A stretch of DNA of 64,000 bases from Agromyces aureus (GCF_001660485.1 NZ_CP013979.1:1-64000), one strand, 5' to 3'; shown: positions 30,531 to 39,162, counted from the first letter of the stretch. The notes: a model not told the origin generated them from the sequence alone. Numbers and translations are program-made.

Positions 30531-31060
30531 AACGTTCCTTCGTTCACAGTCACGACTGGCGAACCGGCGTCCCCTGGGTCGTTCGCAAGCGCGGCAAGAG
30601 AGAGCTCGAGGCGTTTCTTCGCCCGGTGCAGACGCACCCGCAGTGTCGCGGCCGAGCACCCGAGAATCTCGGCCATCTCATCGCGCGTCAGGTCCTCCCA
30701 ATACGCCATCCAGATCAACTCGCGATCGGCCGGGTCGAGGCGGTTCACCGCGGCACGCACGTCGAGCGCGTCGTCGGAGGTGCCGGTGGCCGGATCGCGG
30801 TGGGCAGACTCGGCCTGCTCGACCCGGCGCGCGTGTCGAGTGCGTCCGCGGTACTGGTTGCCGACGACGTTACGGAGCGTCGAGTACAGCCACGCGATGG
30901 TGAGCACATGCGTAGCTTCCTCTCGACGCCGCCAGGCCTGCGCGAACACCTCCGCCGCGGCGTCTTCGGCATCGCCGATGTCGCTCAGCCGGTTGTACGC
31001 AGCTGACACGAGTACCGGATGGTACGTGCGAAACAGCGCCTCGAATTCCCGCTCACCCAT
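30527..31060 (-). CDS. ECF-type RNA polymerase sigma factor
   Basis: A 177-residue sigma-70 family factor with the two ECF domains: region 2 (FEALFRTYHPVLVSAAYNRL, then DAEDAAAEVFAQAW and the -10-binding WLYSTLRNVVGNQYR) and region 4 (RAAVNRLDPADRELIWMAYWEDLTRDEMAEILGCSAATLRVRLHRAKKRL, an HTH). It starts an operon with a membrane partner and a secreted protein. Which genes it controls is unknown; the secreted third gene is an obvious candidate. Confidence 0.94.
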   Translation of the reverse strand: MGEREFEALFRTYHPVLVSAAYNRLSDIGDAEDAAAEVFAQAWRRREEATHVLTIAWLYSTLRNVVGNQYRGRTRHARRVEQAESAHRDPATGTSDDALDVRAAVNRLDPADRELIWMAYWEDLTRDEMAEILGCSAATLRVRLHRAKKRLELSLAALANDPGDAGSPVVTVNEGTL

Positions 31061-31344
31061 ACGGGTCCGCGGACGTCGAAGCTGGAAGCACCATCACATT
31101 CTGAGCTATTTCCACCGAAGCTCGGTGCGTTACCAATTGTTGGGACCAACTTGAGAATGCGATCGTCAGCCGCATTCGACTGAGACGCCGCGATCGTGGA
31201 GCGGCTCACCCATCGCGGCGCCATTGCCGGGAACGGCACCGCCAGCTATCGCCTCAATCGCGCACGCGCACGGTGCGAACAGCCCCTCGGCCTGCGTCGA
31301 TGCCATCGAACCGACGCATCCGTGGTTGCTGGTGTCCAGCGTGG

Positions 31345-31800
31345 CTAGTTCTCGGCATCTCCGACTGTGAGCTCCGATGTCTTGCGTCGCAGCACCACCG
31401 CAAAGACGACGACGGCGAGAGCGGCGAGCAGGCCGAAGAGCACTGGTGGGCCGCCGACGCGCGCTACCGACCCAACGTGAACGAAGATGCCTGCGAACAT
31501 CAAGCCTGAAAGAACGATTGCAAAAGTGAAGATCGTGGCCCAATTCCGCCGCTGAGGGCGGTTGTCTGCGGTCGAGGCGGACAGTACCTGCCACGCGGCG
31601 ACGAGGGCCAACTCAAATAATCCGATCGCAATTCCGATGGCGATGACGTACGGGCGCGCCAGGTCCGCATACTCGGGGTACTGGGTCGCGGCCTGCGCAG
31701 CGACGCTTGGAACGAGCCAAAACTGCAGCAACAGGGCGGCAACGAACAGGGCAACCAGTGCGAAGCGCACTGCGGGAACGTTCTGCTTGGAAAGAACCAT
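31345..31800 (-). CDS. DUF2975-like four-helix membrane protein
   Basis: A 151-residue integral membrane protein with four predicted helices (about 11-33, 48-70, 88-107 and 118-136) and short loops, matching the size and topology of DUF2975 proteins. In other bacteria such genes usually precede a small Cro-type HTH gene; none is present here. Function unknown. The 284 bases between it and the sigma factor hold no gene I can support. Confidence 0.7.
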   Translation of the reverse strand: MVLSKQNVPAVRFALVALFVAALLLQFWLVPSVAAQAATQYPEYADLARPYVIAIGIAIGLFELALVAAWQVLSASTADNRPQRRNWATIFTFAIVLSGLMFAGIFVHVGSVARVGGPPVLFGLLAALAVVVFAVVLRRKTSELTVGDAEN

Positions 31801-31844
31801 CGGAAGATTATCCCGCCTCTAATGTCTCGATGAAGTGAGCGGCG

Positions 31845-31876
31845 GTGCAGGGCTTGGCGTGTGCCAAGCCCTGCAC
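31845..31876 (-). terminator. Strong hairpin terminator
   Basis: A perfect 14-base stem GTGCAGGGCTTGGC / GCCAAGCCCTGCAC around GTGT, eight bases beyond the stop of the secreted protein gene at 31885. Confidence 0.88.
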
Positions 31877-31884
31877 GGTGCGAC

Positions 31885-32433
31885 TCAGTAGATTCCTGGG
31901 TCGACGCGCGTGGTCCGGATGTTGAACTGGGTGGCCGGCCATCCATCGCTCAGGTTGTCGGCCCACCCGACGGCTACCTCACCACCCGGCGTCCAGCTCG
32001 AGCCGTTGCTCGATGCGTTCGAACAGACTGTTTGAGAGTTCGCACGGCCGACCTGTGAGTACCAGATGCACACCCCGACGATGCGCTTGCCGGCATAAAC
32101 GTTGGCCGCGGCCTTGGCCGTGCCCCGGTACCACGCGTACGCGATCTCTGCGCTAATCGCGTAACTCGACCCCCACGTGTCTCGAGCGTAGGGATTTCCG
32201 AGTTCAAGTCCCACCGGCTCGCTTCCGGGTATCACTGGAATGGAGTCGAGGGTGACCACCACTCCGTCCTCAGGGCCGTACGTCGTGCCGTTCACGACCA
32301 CGGAATCGGAAGTCCCCGGTTCAGCAGCTACCGCGCTCGTCGCGCCGACGGTGATCATCATGAGGCACGCTGCGGCGATTGCCGTAAGTGCCCTCGGTGT
32401 GCGCCGCGCAATGCTCTTCAACTTCAATGTCAT
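31885..32433 (-). CDS. Secreted protein of unknown function (182 aa)
   Basis: A Sec-type signal peptide (basic start, LTAIAAACLMMITVGATSAVA, cleavage near residue 36) is followed by a mature domain of about 146 residues. The C-terminal 75 residues look like the conserved core: AAANVYAGKRIVGVCIWYSQ, a second Cys in QTVCSNASSNGSSWTPGGEV, then the end FNIRTTRVDPGIY; the two Cys could form a disulfide. I do not recognise a characterised family. It has its own terminator and lies among other secreted-protein genes in the accessory segment. Confidence 0.78.
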   Translation of the reverse strand: MTLKLKSIARRTPRALTAIAAACLMMITVGATSAVAAEPGTSDSVVVNGTTYGPEDGVVVTLDSIPVIPGSEPVGLELGNPYARDTWGSSYAISAEIAYAWYRGTAKAAANVYAGKRIVGVCIWYSQVGRANSQTVCSNASSNGSSWTPGGEVAVGWADNLSDGWPATQFNIRTTRVDPGIY

Positions 32434-32744
32434 GTTCCCCTCGCTCGATGGCAGTGGGTTGGACGTTATCTCGAGCTTCTTTCGGGGGTAGCCGCTGGAA
32501 GGTCCGGATGGCGCCCGTCGGGTGGTTGGTGGTACGGACGGCGTACGGGGGTCGACTCAACCACGAACCGCGTGCTCGGTGACCCGAATCCTCGCGGAGC
32601 ACCGCGATGAATAGTCGCAACAGGTTGATGGGCTCAGCCAAGCCGTCAGAGTGGTCGTGAATCAAAGTTGACAATGCGGAGTCGATCGTCTGTGGACCGT
32701 CTACAGCGAAGGACACAAGGGGACGTGTGCCTTTCGATCGGGGC
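32434..32744. other. Intergenic stretch without a gene
   Basis: About 310 bases between two leftward genes. No coding-like frame stands out; it probably contains the promoter of the secreted protein at 31885-32433 and the end of the lipoprotein transcript. Confidence 0.4.
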
Positions 32745-33317
32745 TCAGTCGACCCCCCACCCGCCGGATGGCTGCGGGCAGGTCTGGACAACGGTTCGCC
32801 ACTCGTCATCCGGGAGCGATCCACTTCCGAACCCGGCGGCTAGGTATGCAGACCAACGATCGATGAAGAAGTCGTCGAGGAATGCTTGCTCCGAGGGTGG
32901 TTCCGCCACGTCATACCCCAGTCCCGTGAGGCACTCACGAGTGGCAAGTTCTTGCGTGTACGCCGCTCGAATCTGGTCGGGCGACATGTTTCGGATCTTG
33001 TCGTCCACGACCGCCCAACAGGCGTCGGAATCGGCACGGTACTGGTCGTACTGGGCTTGGGGAACCGAGTCTGAACTCGCCTCGATGCCACCGTCCCAGC
33101 TCAGCTTTACTTCCCAGCCCTTCTCGGTAATGCATTTGAACACCTGATCAGCTGCCGGGGAGACACTCATCGTTTCGCCCTCCGCCTGCGTCTCGTCCAC
33201 CGCGGCTGGGCTGGTGCACGACGCAAGGGTTAGGAGCGCGACTATGGCACCCAGCAACGGCAGGAAGACCGATCTCGGCCTCACTTTTGTTTGCCAAACG
33301 GATTCTGTCCCGATCAT
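32745..33317 (-). CDS. Four-cysteine lipoprotein A, paired with peptide P1
   Basis: A lipoprotein (start uncertain: ATG 33317, GTG 33326 or GTG 33284) with signal peptide ending at lipobox LASC. The mature part of about 155 residues has four Cys in the pattern C-x-x-E-x-GW, ...DAC, ...ECLTGLGYD and ...CPQP near the C-terminus. The same pattern recurs in the lipoproteins at 38483 and 39488, so the three are paralogues. It is transcribed divergently from peptide gene P1, with about 130 bases between them. No function is known for the family; location next to a small secreted peptide suggests an immunity or receptor role at the cell surface. Confidence 0.8.
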   Translation of the reverse strand: MIGTESVWQTKVRPRSVFLPLLGAIVALLTLASCTSPAAVDETQAEGETMSVSPAADQVFKCITEKGWEVKLSWDGGIEASSDSVPQAQYDQYRADSDACWAVVDDKIRNMSPDQIRAAYTQELATRECLTGLGYDVAEPPSEQAFLDDFFIDRWSAYLAAGFGSGSLPDDEWRTVVQTCPQPSGGWGVD

Positions 33318-33448
33318 GCGCTGCACATTACGCGCTCGCGCGTGTCTGGCAGTCCTGGACCTTCGTGCCTGTTTGCGTCAATCGGTCTCCGATGCCGCTA
33401 ATTGGGCTGTGTCGGTCTGGCACACGCAGAACCTGAAAGGAAGATTCC
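33318..33448. promoter_or_regulatory. Divergent promoter region between lipoprotein A and peptide P1
   Basis: 131 bases shared by two divergently transcribed genes, so promoters for both should lie here. It is less GC-rich than the surroundings. I could not fix -10/-35 elements with confidence. Confidence 0.45.
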
Positions 33449-33760
33449 TTGCCAAAGAAACGAACAATGACCCTGGCGGCGGCTATCACCGTCGGCCTGA
33501 CGCTGGCGGCATCACCGGCCATGGCCGCGAGCAACTCCGGCACCTACACCTGCAACTCCGGGTGGTGGTCGTCATCGCAGGCCGGCGCGCCGGCATCGGT
33601 CGCTCACCGACACGAACAGGACGGCATGTGGCGCGAGCGCACCTACCCGGCCGGCTTCAACCAGTACAAGGGTTGGTGGCAGCCCGGACCGGTCTACGAA
33701 ACGATCACGACCTCTGCTACCTCCTTCAGTGGCGGCTACCTCCTCGGATGCAGTACCTGA
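33449..33760 (+). CDS. Small secreted HxH peptide P1 (bacteriocin-like)
   Basis: A 103-residue precursor started by TTG at 33449 behind AAAGGAAG; starting at TTG preserves the basic MPKKRT n-region. The Sec signal peptide ends SPAMA, giving a mature peptide of about 76 residues. It has one Cys at mature position 9, a HRH motif at 27-29, several Trp/Tyr residues, and a second Cys followed by exactly two residues (GCST). P2 and P3 share this Cys...HxH...Cys-X-X-end layout. Size, secretion, and a nearby ABC system recall lactococcin-972-type bacteriocins, but those lack Cys and HxH; I would not assign that family. It is divergent from lipoprotein A. Confidence 0.8.
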   Translation: MPKKRTMTLAAAITVGLTLAASPAMAASNSGTYTCNSGWWSSSQAGAPASVAHRHEQDGMWRERTYPAGFNQYKGWWQPGPVYETITTSATSFSGGYLLGCST

Positions 33761-34136
33761 GCCCGATCACGTAGGGGTGGTGCGGCACGGATGAGTCGCC
33801 AGGGGTTTCACACCTCTCGCGGCACAAAGGTCAACCAACTGTCTGGGGACCCCGTGCCGTACTCCCGCACCCCAGACTCGTCGTGCTGGAATGCCGCTGC
33901 CATGTTCGGGTTCGGGCTTCGTCGAGCGGGACGCTTATCCGGCGTCCGGATGCCAATTGATCGAGAAGGGTTGCCGATCGATAGACACAAAGGTCGCTGT
34001 GTCTTTCGTTGTATACGAGGCCAATGTCGGTTCGATGGCGCTCGAAGGGAACCGACCGGCGAAGGTCGAAATAGTCACGCCGCAAGTGTCAGCCCGAGGG
34101 CAGGACAGCGCTAAGCGCCACGAATATGCGCCCAGA
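33761..34136. other. Intergenic stretch without a gene
   Basis: About 375 bases between P1 and the convergent regulator gene. Several short frames exist on both strands, none with a ribosome binding site, signal peptide or recognisable composition. No clear terminator hairpin was found. Confidence 0.4.
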
Positions 34137-34730
34137 TCAAAGGGCATGTCCGAGCGCTCGGGCTCGGTTCACTGCATCGAGTCGTGATCGGGCGCTCAGA
34201 ACTCGAAACGCGTCAAAGAGGTGGCGTTTGACCGTCCCTTCGCGAATGCCCAGCTCAATGGCGATCTCTCCGTTGGAGCGGCCAGAAGCGGCGAGCGAGA
34301 GCACCTCGAGCTGGCGACCAGAGAGGATCGGTGAATCCGGCTTGTCGGGCAGCACGACTGCGGCCTGTTTCGTCGGGCTGAAGACGTTGAGCGCTTTGAG
34401 GAAGATCGCGGGCGTTGCAGACTCAGGAACGGCGATTCCGCTACGAGTTCGGGTCAGCACGCGAACGCGAGTGGGTTCGGTGCCGAGCATGAGCACTTGC
34501 AAGCCTCGATGCAGTCGCAACAAGAGGACGATCTCCTCAGCGTCCACGACTTCGCTGCCAACGACAATCAGGTCTGGTTGCCGTCCGATCACGGCCTTGC
34601 GGACCTCGGCGACAGTGCCGCATGAAGCGACCGACAAGAAATGGGGTTTCGCGGAGATCAGATCGACGAGTGCCGCACGCAAGAGACCATTGTGTGAACC
34701 AACTGCGACGCTGACGATGTGCTCCGGCAT
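34137..34730 (-). CDS. Atypical LuxR-family response-regulator-like protein
   Basis: A 197-residue protein with a receiver-like N-terminal half and a LuxR HTH at the C-terminus (LSGRQLEVLSLAASGRSNGEIAIELG then REGTVKRHLFDAF). The ATG at 34730 is chosen for the strong GGAGGT site; 45 codons upstream also stay open. The receiver domain is degenerate: the usual acidic pair is replaced by VAVGSHNGL and the phospho-acceptor Asp position reads PDLIVVGSE with Gly. It therefore probably does not work by phosphorylation. Position between the peptide genes and the divergent ABC operon makes it the likely local regulator. Confidence 0.85.
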   Translation of the reverse strand: MPEHIVSVAVGSHNGLLRAALVDLISAKPHFLSVASCGTVAEVRKAVIGRQPDLIVVGSEVVDAEEIVLLLRLHRGLQVLMLGTEPTRVRVLTRTRSGIAVPESATPAIFLKALNVFSPTKQAAVVLPDKPDSPILSGRQLEVLSLAASGRSNGEIAIELGIREGTVKRHLFDAFRVLSARSRLDAVNRARALGHAL

Positions 34731-35098
34731 GGTGACCTCCACAGTGGACGTTTCCGGTTGCGGTGTCGCCGTTACACAGCCCGGGCTACTCACAGCCGAG
34801 GCAACCCGGACCCCGACCAGCAAGCCGTTGATTCCCCTGTGGGAACGAGAGCGGACGTAGCTCATCGCCCATCGCCCGGGAGGTTCACAAGATCCGAGCT
34901 CGCGCTCGCTTCCCTGGTTTGGCAGCCTCCGTGATGCGTTGACTCTGCGGGGAGATGCGCTGATGATCGATTCGCGAGAGCGCTCGGAAGGTGCCGCGCA
35001 TGAATGGGCAAGTAGGTGCGCCCACTCGTTGAAGGGTCGCTGGAATCGACGATCGGCGTACTGGACCGGCCAGCACGATCCACTCAGAAAGATGACGA
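34731..35098. promoter_or_regulatory. Divergent regulatory region between the LuxR gene and the ABC operon
   Basis: About 370 bases with no supported gene, expected to contain promoters for the leftward regulator and the rightward transporter operon. I could not identify a clear operator. Confidence 0.4.
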
Positions 35099-36211
35099 AT
35101 GAACGAGAACGATGGCAAAGTGACTGGACCGCAGTCGAGGCGGCGCAACCGGGCCGGCGTTGTCGGGGTCTGCGTGGTGGCGGCCTGCGTCGCAGTCGCG
35201 GCTATCGGCTGGGCGGTGGTCGTTGTCTTCGCTCCACCCAGCGAGGCAGTCGTCGAGGCGCCCTACACCAATGTCGAGGTACTCATGGGTGAGGTCGGGT
35301 CCTCGATTTCGCTCAACACCGTGGCGAAGTGGACCGAACAGCCCGCTGGAGCCAACCAGGCCGTCGGCATCGTTACCTCGGTCCGAATACAGTCGGGCGA
35401 AGAGGTCGACGCGGGCGCGATCCTTTACGAAGTGGGTCTCCGCCCGGTCGTGGTGGCACACGGGGATACGCCGTCGTTCCGTGACGTCACGGTCGGTTCG
35501 GACGGTGCCGACGTCCTGCAGGTCCAGCAGTTCCTCGCGGCTATCGGGTTCTACGACGGAGCCCAGGACGGGGAATTCGGGACGGGAACGGCCGCTGCAG
35601 TTCGGGACTGGCAAGAGGCGCTCGGCATCGAAGAGGACGGTGTCGTTCGCGCTGCCGATCTGGTCTTCGTGCCCCAGCTGCCCGCACGGATCACACTGGA
35701 CAACGAGGTCGTCCTTCGGGGTGCAACGCTCGCAGGCGGGGAGCCGATCGTATCCATGCTCCCGACGGAGCCAACCTTTGTGATCCCCGCTACGTCGCAG
35801 CAGGCCACCAAGATCCCGCCCGGCACTGAGGTCGAAATCGCCGTCCAAGACCAGGTCTGGACTGCAGTGGCTGCTGCACAGGAACCCTCACCAGAGAGCG
35901 CGGATCAGGTCAACATCACGCTCGAGGCCCCCAACGGCGGCCCGATCTGCGGTGATTCGTGCGCGCTTATCCAAGTGGAGGGCCAGTCGGTACTCCCGTC
36001 GCGGATCATCACTCAACCGACCGTCACCGGTTTGGTGGTGCCTTCCGCTGCGCTCAAGAGTTCGGCAGACGGTGCCATCTCGGTACTCGGCATGGACGGC
36101 ACGGTGATACCCGTCACAGTCACCGCTTCGGCTCGTGGAATGTCCGTCGTCGAAGGCGTCGAGGAAGGTGCCCGTGTCCGGATCCCGGCCGAACAGGGCG
36201 GAGCCAAGTGA
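35099..36211 (+). CDS. Membrane fusion protein with peptidoglycan-binding domain
   Basis: First gene of a three-gene ABC system. The 370 residues have an Arg-rich cytoplasmic start, one transmembrane helix (about 19-44), a short barrel-sandwich region, and a PG_binding_1-like domain (about 131-192: GADVLQVQQFLAAIGFYDG...GEFGTGTAAAVRDWQ), then beta-rich adaptor domains. The layout is that of MacA/HlyD-like proteins of Gram-positives, where the PG-binding domain docks the pump in the wall. Translation is coupled to the ATPase by a GTGA overlap. It should work with the next two genes in export or removal of a peptide. Confidence 0.88.
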   Translation: MNENDGKVTGPQSRRRNRAGVVGVCVVAACVAVAAIGWAVVVVFAPPSEAVVEAPYTNVEVLMGEVGSSISLNTVAKWTEQPAGANQAVGIVTSVRIQSGEEVDAGAILYEVGLRPVVVAHGDTPSFRDVTVGSDGADVLQVQQFLAAIGFYDGAQDGEFGTGTAAAVRDWQEALGIEEDGVVRAADLVFVPQLPARITLDNEVVLRGATLAGGEPIVSMLPTEPTFVIPATSQQATKIPPGTEVEIAVQDQVWTAVAAAQEPSPESADQVNITLEAPNGGPICGDSCALIQVEGQSVLPSRIITQPTVTGLVVPSAALKSSADGAISVLGMDGTVIPVTVTASARGMSVVEGVEEGARVRIPAEQGGAK

Positions 36212-36849
36212 CCGTTCGCCTCGCCGCCCGTGACCTCACCTTCAGATACGACGCGAGCACCGCACTGCTCGAGCACTGGTCCGCAGAGTTCCACGCAGGG
36301 GAGGTCGTGGCTGTCACGGGTCCCTCTGGCCGCGGCAAATCGACCCTGTTGTACCTCCTGGGCTTGATGCTGAGGCCGGCCAGCGGGCAGGTCCTCCTCG
36401 ACGGACATGCCATGCAAGCGCGAAGGGATCACGAACGCGCTGCGGCCCGAGCGACCCAGTTCGGCTTCGTCTTTCAGGATGCTGCGCTGGACCCATCCAG
36501 AACCGTGCTCGACAACATTCTCGAGACGACGCTCTACCGCGGCGAGCGACGGCGCGATCGTGTCTCACGCGCGGAAGGACTGATAGAGCAGATGGGAGTA
36601 GGACTTCGACGCGACGCCAAGCCCGGGCAGGTATCGGGCGGACAGGCGCAGCGCATCGCACTCTGCAGAGCCCTCATCGGTAACCCACGAGTGCTGCTCG
36701 CAGATGAGCCCACAGGGAACCTTGATCCGGCCTCTTCGGATGTCGTCGTCGAAGCCATGCACGACCAGGCGAGTCGTGGCGCTGCGGTCGTTGTCGTCAC
36801 CCACGATCCCGTCCTGGTCGCAAGGTGCGACCGAAAGCTGGAGCTGTGA
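36208..36849 (+). CDS. ABC transporter ATP-binding protein (MacB/LolD-like)
   Basis: A 213-residue ATPase begun by GTG 36208 inside the preceding stop (GTGA). Walker A is GPSGRGKST (about 34-42), the signature is VSGGQAQR (Val replaces the usual Leu), Walker B is VLLADEPTGNLD, and the H-loop is VTHDP. Closest in type to the LolD/MacB group that serves FtsX-like permeases. Its stop overlaps the permease start (GTGA again), so the three proteins are made in fixed ratio. Confidence 0.95.
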   Translation: MTVRLAARDLTFRYDASTALLEHWSAEFHAGEVVAVTGPSGRGKSTLLYLLGLMLRPASGQVLLDGHAMQARRDHERAAARATQFGFVFQDAALDPSRTVLDNILETTLYRGERRRDRVSRAEGLIEQMGVGLRRDAKPGQVSGGQAQRIALCRALIGNPRVLLADEPTGNLDPASSDVVVEAMHDQASRGAAVVVVTHDPVLVARCDRKLEL

Positions 36850-37940
36850 GAAAGGCACTCGCCGTGCTTCGCGAAGCCGCCGTCTCCGCGATGGTCGCGC
36901 CGGTAGCGACGATCATCACGCTGGTGATGATCGCCGGGATGTGTGGAGCGGTGCTTTTGACGTCCGGTCGGACCGTCGGCGCCGAACAAGCGGTGATCGG
37001 GTCGATCGATTCGGCCGGCACACGAGCGATCGTCATTCGCGCCGATACCGCCGCGGGGTTGGATACGAGTGTGCTCGACCGTGTGCGAGGCCTGGGTGGC
37101 GTGGAGTGGGTCGGTGCGTTCGGCAGCGCCGACGACATGCAGAACACTGCATTCCCCGGCGGAACCCGCGTTCCCCTTCGACAGGTATGGGCAGATGACT
37201 GGTTGCCGGCCGGTCTGCCCTCCAGCCCTCCTCAGGGAGACATCGCCTGGGGCTCCCGTGCAGCCCTTCAACAACTCGGAATGGCAGACCCAGTCGGCGC
37301 CATTGCTGATGAGGACGGGCGGGGATACGCGGTCGGTGGCCGTCTTGCCTTACCCAGTCACCTTGATTTCCTGGAACCAGCGCTGTTTGCGCCCCAACCG
37401 AAGGGGTCGCCCGGACAGGTTGCCGTACTCGTGGTCATCGCCGAGCGGCCGGATTTGGTAGCTGCACTTGCAACTGCGGTCACCGGCGTTCTCGCCGTCG
37501 ACGATCCAACCAAGATCTCCGTGCAGACCAGCGAAGCGATCGCGAGGCTTCGCGGACTGATCGAGGGACAACTCGGCGCCTTCGGGCAGACACTGACCAT
37601 CGGCATCCTGCTCCTCACCGGGACCCTTGCCGCCGTCATTCTCTACGGCTTGGTCATGATGCGGCGAAAGGACTTCGGCCGGCGCAGAGCACTCGGCGCA
37701 AGCCAGAGACTCATCGTCTCCCTCCTCGTCGTTCAAACCGGGCTCGTCGCGATCACCGGCGCTGGTGTTGGCAGTGCGGTCGCACTCGGAGTCCTCGCCG
37801 CGACAGGTGATCCACTGCCGGGATACGGCTATGTCTTCGGTCTGATCATCTTGTCGGTCGCAGTAGGCGTCCTCGCGAGCGTTCTTCCGGCGATCGCTGC
37901 CGCACGGCGCGAACCGATCCGCGAGCTCCGAGTGCCCTGA
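36846..37940 (+). CDS. FtsX/MacB-like ABC permease
   Basis: A 364-residue permease begun by GTG 36846. It has the MacB topology: one N-terminal helix (about 18-39), a large extracytoplasmic domain of about 200 residues, then three helices (about 250-272, 288-313 and 320-345) and a C-terminal RREPIRELRVP tail. Such mechanotransmission permeases usually do not move substrate across the membrane but drive a periplasmic/wall-side partner, here the PG-binding fusion protein. Since the neighbouring peptides carry Sec signals, a role in peptide removal, release or self-protection is as likely as export. The substrate is inferred from context. Confidence 0.92.
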   Translation: MRKALAVLREAAVSAMVAPVATIITLVMIAGMCGAVLLTSGRTVGAEQAVIGSIDSAGTRAIVIRADTAAGLDTSVLDRVRGLGGVEWVGAFGSADDMQNTAFPGGTRVPLRQVWADDWLPAGLPSSPPQGDIAWGSRAALQQLGMADPVGAIADEDGRGYAVGGRLALPSHLDFLEPALFAPQPKGSPGQVAVLVVIAERPDLVAALATAVTGVLAVDDPTKISVQTSEAIARLRGLIEGQLGAFGQTLTIGILLLTGTLAAVILYGLVMMRRKDFGRRRALGASQRLIVSLLVVQTGLVAITGAGVGSAVALGVLAATGDPLPGYGYVFGLIILSVAVGVLASVLPAIAAARREPIRELRVP

Positions 37941-38057
37941 CTGCAGCCCGTCGCGGCCTTCAACGTACGAATCGCCATTCCCTGTTCGGGTGGACGAAAG
38001 GCGTATCCGTCTGCCTAGACCCGAAACGACCGCCGGAGGCAGAGTTTCCGGGGGGAT

Positions 38058-38112
38058 CAGAAAACGCGATCACGGACCTGTGCGACACCCACCGGCCGTG
38101 GTCGCGTTTCTG
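38058..38112 (+). promoter_or_regulatory. Long imperfect inverted repeat before peptide P2
   Basis: Arms CAGAAAACGCGATCACGG (38058-38075) and CCGTGGTCGCGTTTCTG (38096-38112) pair over about 17 bases around a 20-base loop. It lies between the ABC permease and P2, 35 bases before the P2 start. It could be a terminator/attenuator that sets different levels for pump and peptide, or a binding site. There is no long U-run. Confidence 0.6.
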
Positions 38113-38146
38113 ACCCGCCACGTGAATGACAGTGAATGGAGCACAA

Positions 38147-38476
38147 ATGAAGCGAAGGTTCGCAATCGTTGCAACCGCGGTATTGGCCGGCGCACTCAGC
38201 CTGGGTATCGCGCAGTCGGCTCAGGCGGCAGACGCGTCCTATGGGGCGCTCTCCTGCGGCGCGAACTGGGCAGGAACGAAGCTCGGAGGAATCGGGTCGC
38301 ACAATCACACCGCGACGCAGAGCGGGACGACGCGCCAGTACACCTACCCCTCGCAGGGTGCACAGGTCGAATGGTCGAGCTCCTGGGGCGGCGGATTCCA
38401 CAGCGTCAGTCAGCAGACCGTCACTTCCGGGGGATCGTTCCGGCCCGCCGTGAGCGGCCCGTACTGCGCTGCTTGA
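38147..38476 (+). CDS. Small secreted HxH peptide P2 (bacteriocin-like)
   Basis: A 109-residue precursor starting at ATG 38147 behind GGAG. The signal peptide (MKRRFAIVATAVLAGALSLG... SAQA) leaves about 82 residues: Cys at mature position 10, HNH at 25-27, a TYP segment, a Trp/Gly-rich middle, and a last Cys followed by two residues (PYCAA). The pattern matches P1 and P3 although overall identity looks low. Lipoprotein B starts six bases downstream, so the two form a tandem pair. Function unknown; a secreted antagonistic or signalling peptide is the inference. Confidence 0.82.
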   Translation: MKRRFAIVATAVLAGALSLGIAQSAQAADASYGALSCGANWAGTKLGGIGSHNHTATQSGTTRQYTYPSQGAQVEWSSSWGGGFHSVSQQTVTSGGSFRPAVSGPYCAA

Positions 38477-38482
38477 GCACAT

Positions 38483-39118
38483 ATGAAATCACGCTTCATG
38501 CCGCTGAGGGTTGCCGTCGTCGCCTTGGCGATCACAACCCTCGGCGGTTGTGCGTCGAGCTCCGACGTACCCATCCCGACCCCGGCCGCCCTATCGACTT
38601 CGGAGTCTGAGACCATCCTCGCTGAGCAACTCGCGCAGTCCTGGAAGATGTACGGCGCCGACGGCGAGGACCGCCCCGAGATTCCAGTCGTCCGGACAAT
38701 CAGTAGAAGCGAGTGGGGCGAGGTCATGGCCGCATGCATGGCGGAGCAAGGATTCTCCGTCACGATCGGGTCGGATGGCGGAATGGGATCGGGCGACCTT
38801 CCGGAGTCCCAAGCTGGGGCGTACAACCTCGCGATCTACGTATGCGATGCGTCCTACCCGCTCGATCCCAAGTACAGCGCCCCCTTGAACGAGTCACAAC
38901 AGCGCTACCTCTTCGACTACTTGACGACCGATCTGGTCGAGTGCCTTGAGGACCAAGGATTCGACACGGGCTCCGCACCAAGCTGGCAGAAGTTCGCCGA
39001 AGGACTCGAAAGCGGCACGATGTGGAATCCGTTCACAGCGCTGCCGGATGTGTCCCCGAAACGGTTCCAAGAGATCGAGAGCGCCTGTCCGCAGTCGCCG
39101 CCTCGGCTCTATGGCTGA
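38483..39118 (+). CDS. Four-cysteine lipoprotein B, paired with peptide P2
   Basis: A 211-residue lipoprotein with lipobox LGGC at about residue 22. After a Ser/Pro/Thr-rich spacer the domain shared with lipoproteins A and C appears: CMAEQGF, ...VCDASY, ...DLVECLEDQGFD, APSWQKFAEG and the closing ESACPQSPP. It has an extra 35-residue segment before the first shared Cys. It lies six bases after P2 and 44 before P3. An anchored partner such as an immunity protein or receptor for the peptide is inferred from repeated pairing only. Confidence 0.82.
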   Translation: MKSRFMPLRVAVVALAITTLGGCASSSDVPIPTPAALSTSESETILAEQLAQSWKMYGADGEDRPEIPVVRTISRSEWGEVMAACMAEQGFSVTIGSDGGMGSGDLPESQAGAYNLAIYVCDASYPLDPKYSAPLNESQQRYLFDYLTTDLVECLEDQGFDTGSAPSWQKFAEGLESGTMWNPFTALPDVSPKRFQEIESACPQSPPRLYG

Positions 39119-39162
39119 AGCCACCCATCCCTGCACGCTCAACTCGCACAGATAGAGGACGA

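Noticed and set aside
31166..31306. 46-codon minus-strand frame with a CAC-type Cys pair, possible small peptide
   Set aside because: No ribosome binding site, no signal peptide, no relation to the HxH peptides; not enough evidence between the sigma factor and the DUF2975-like gene.
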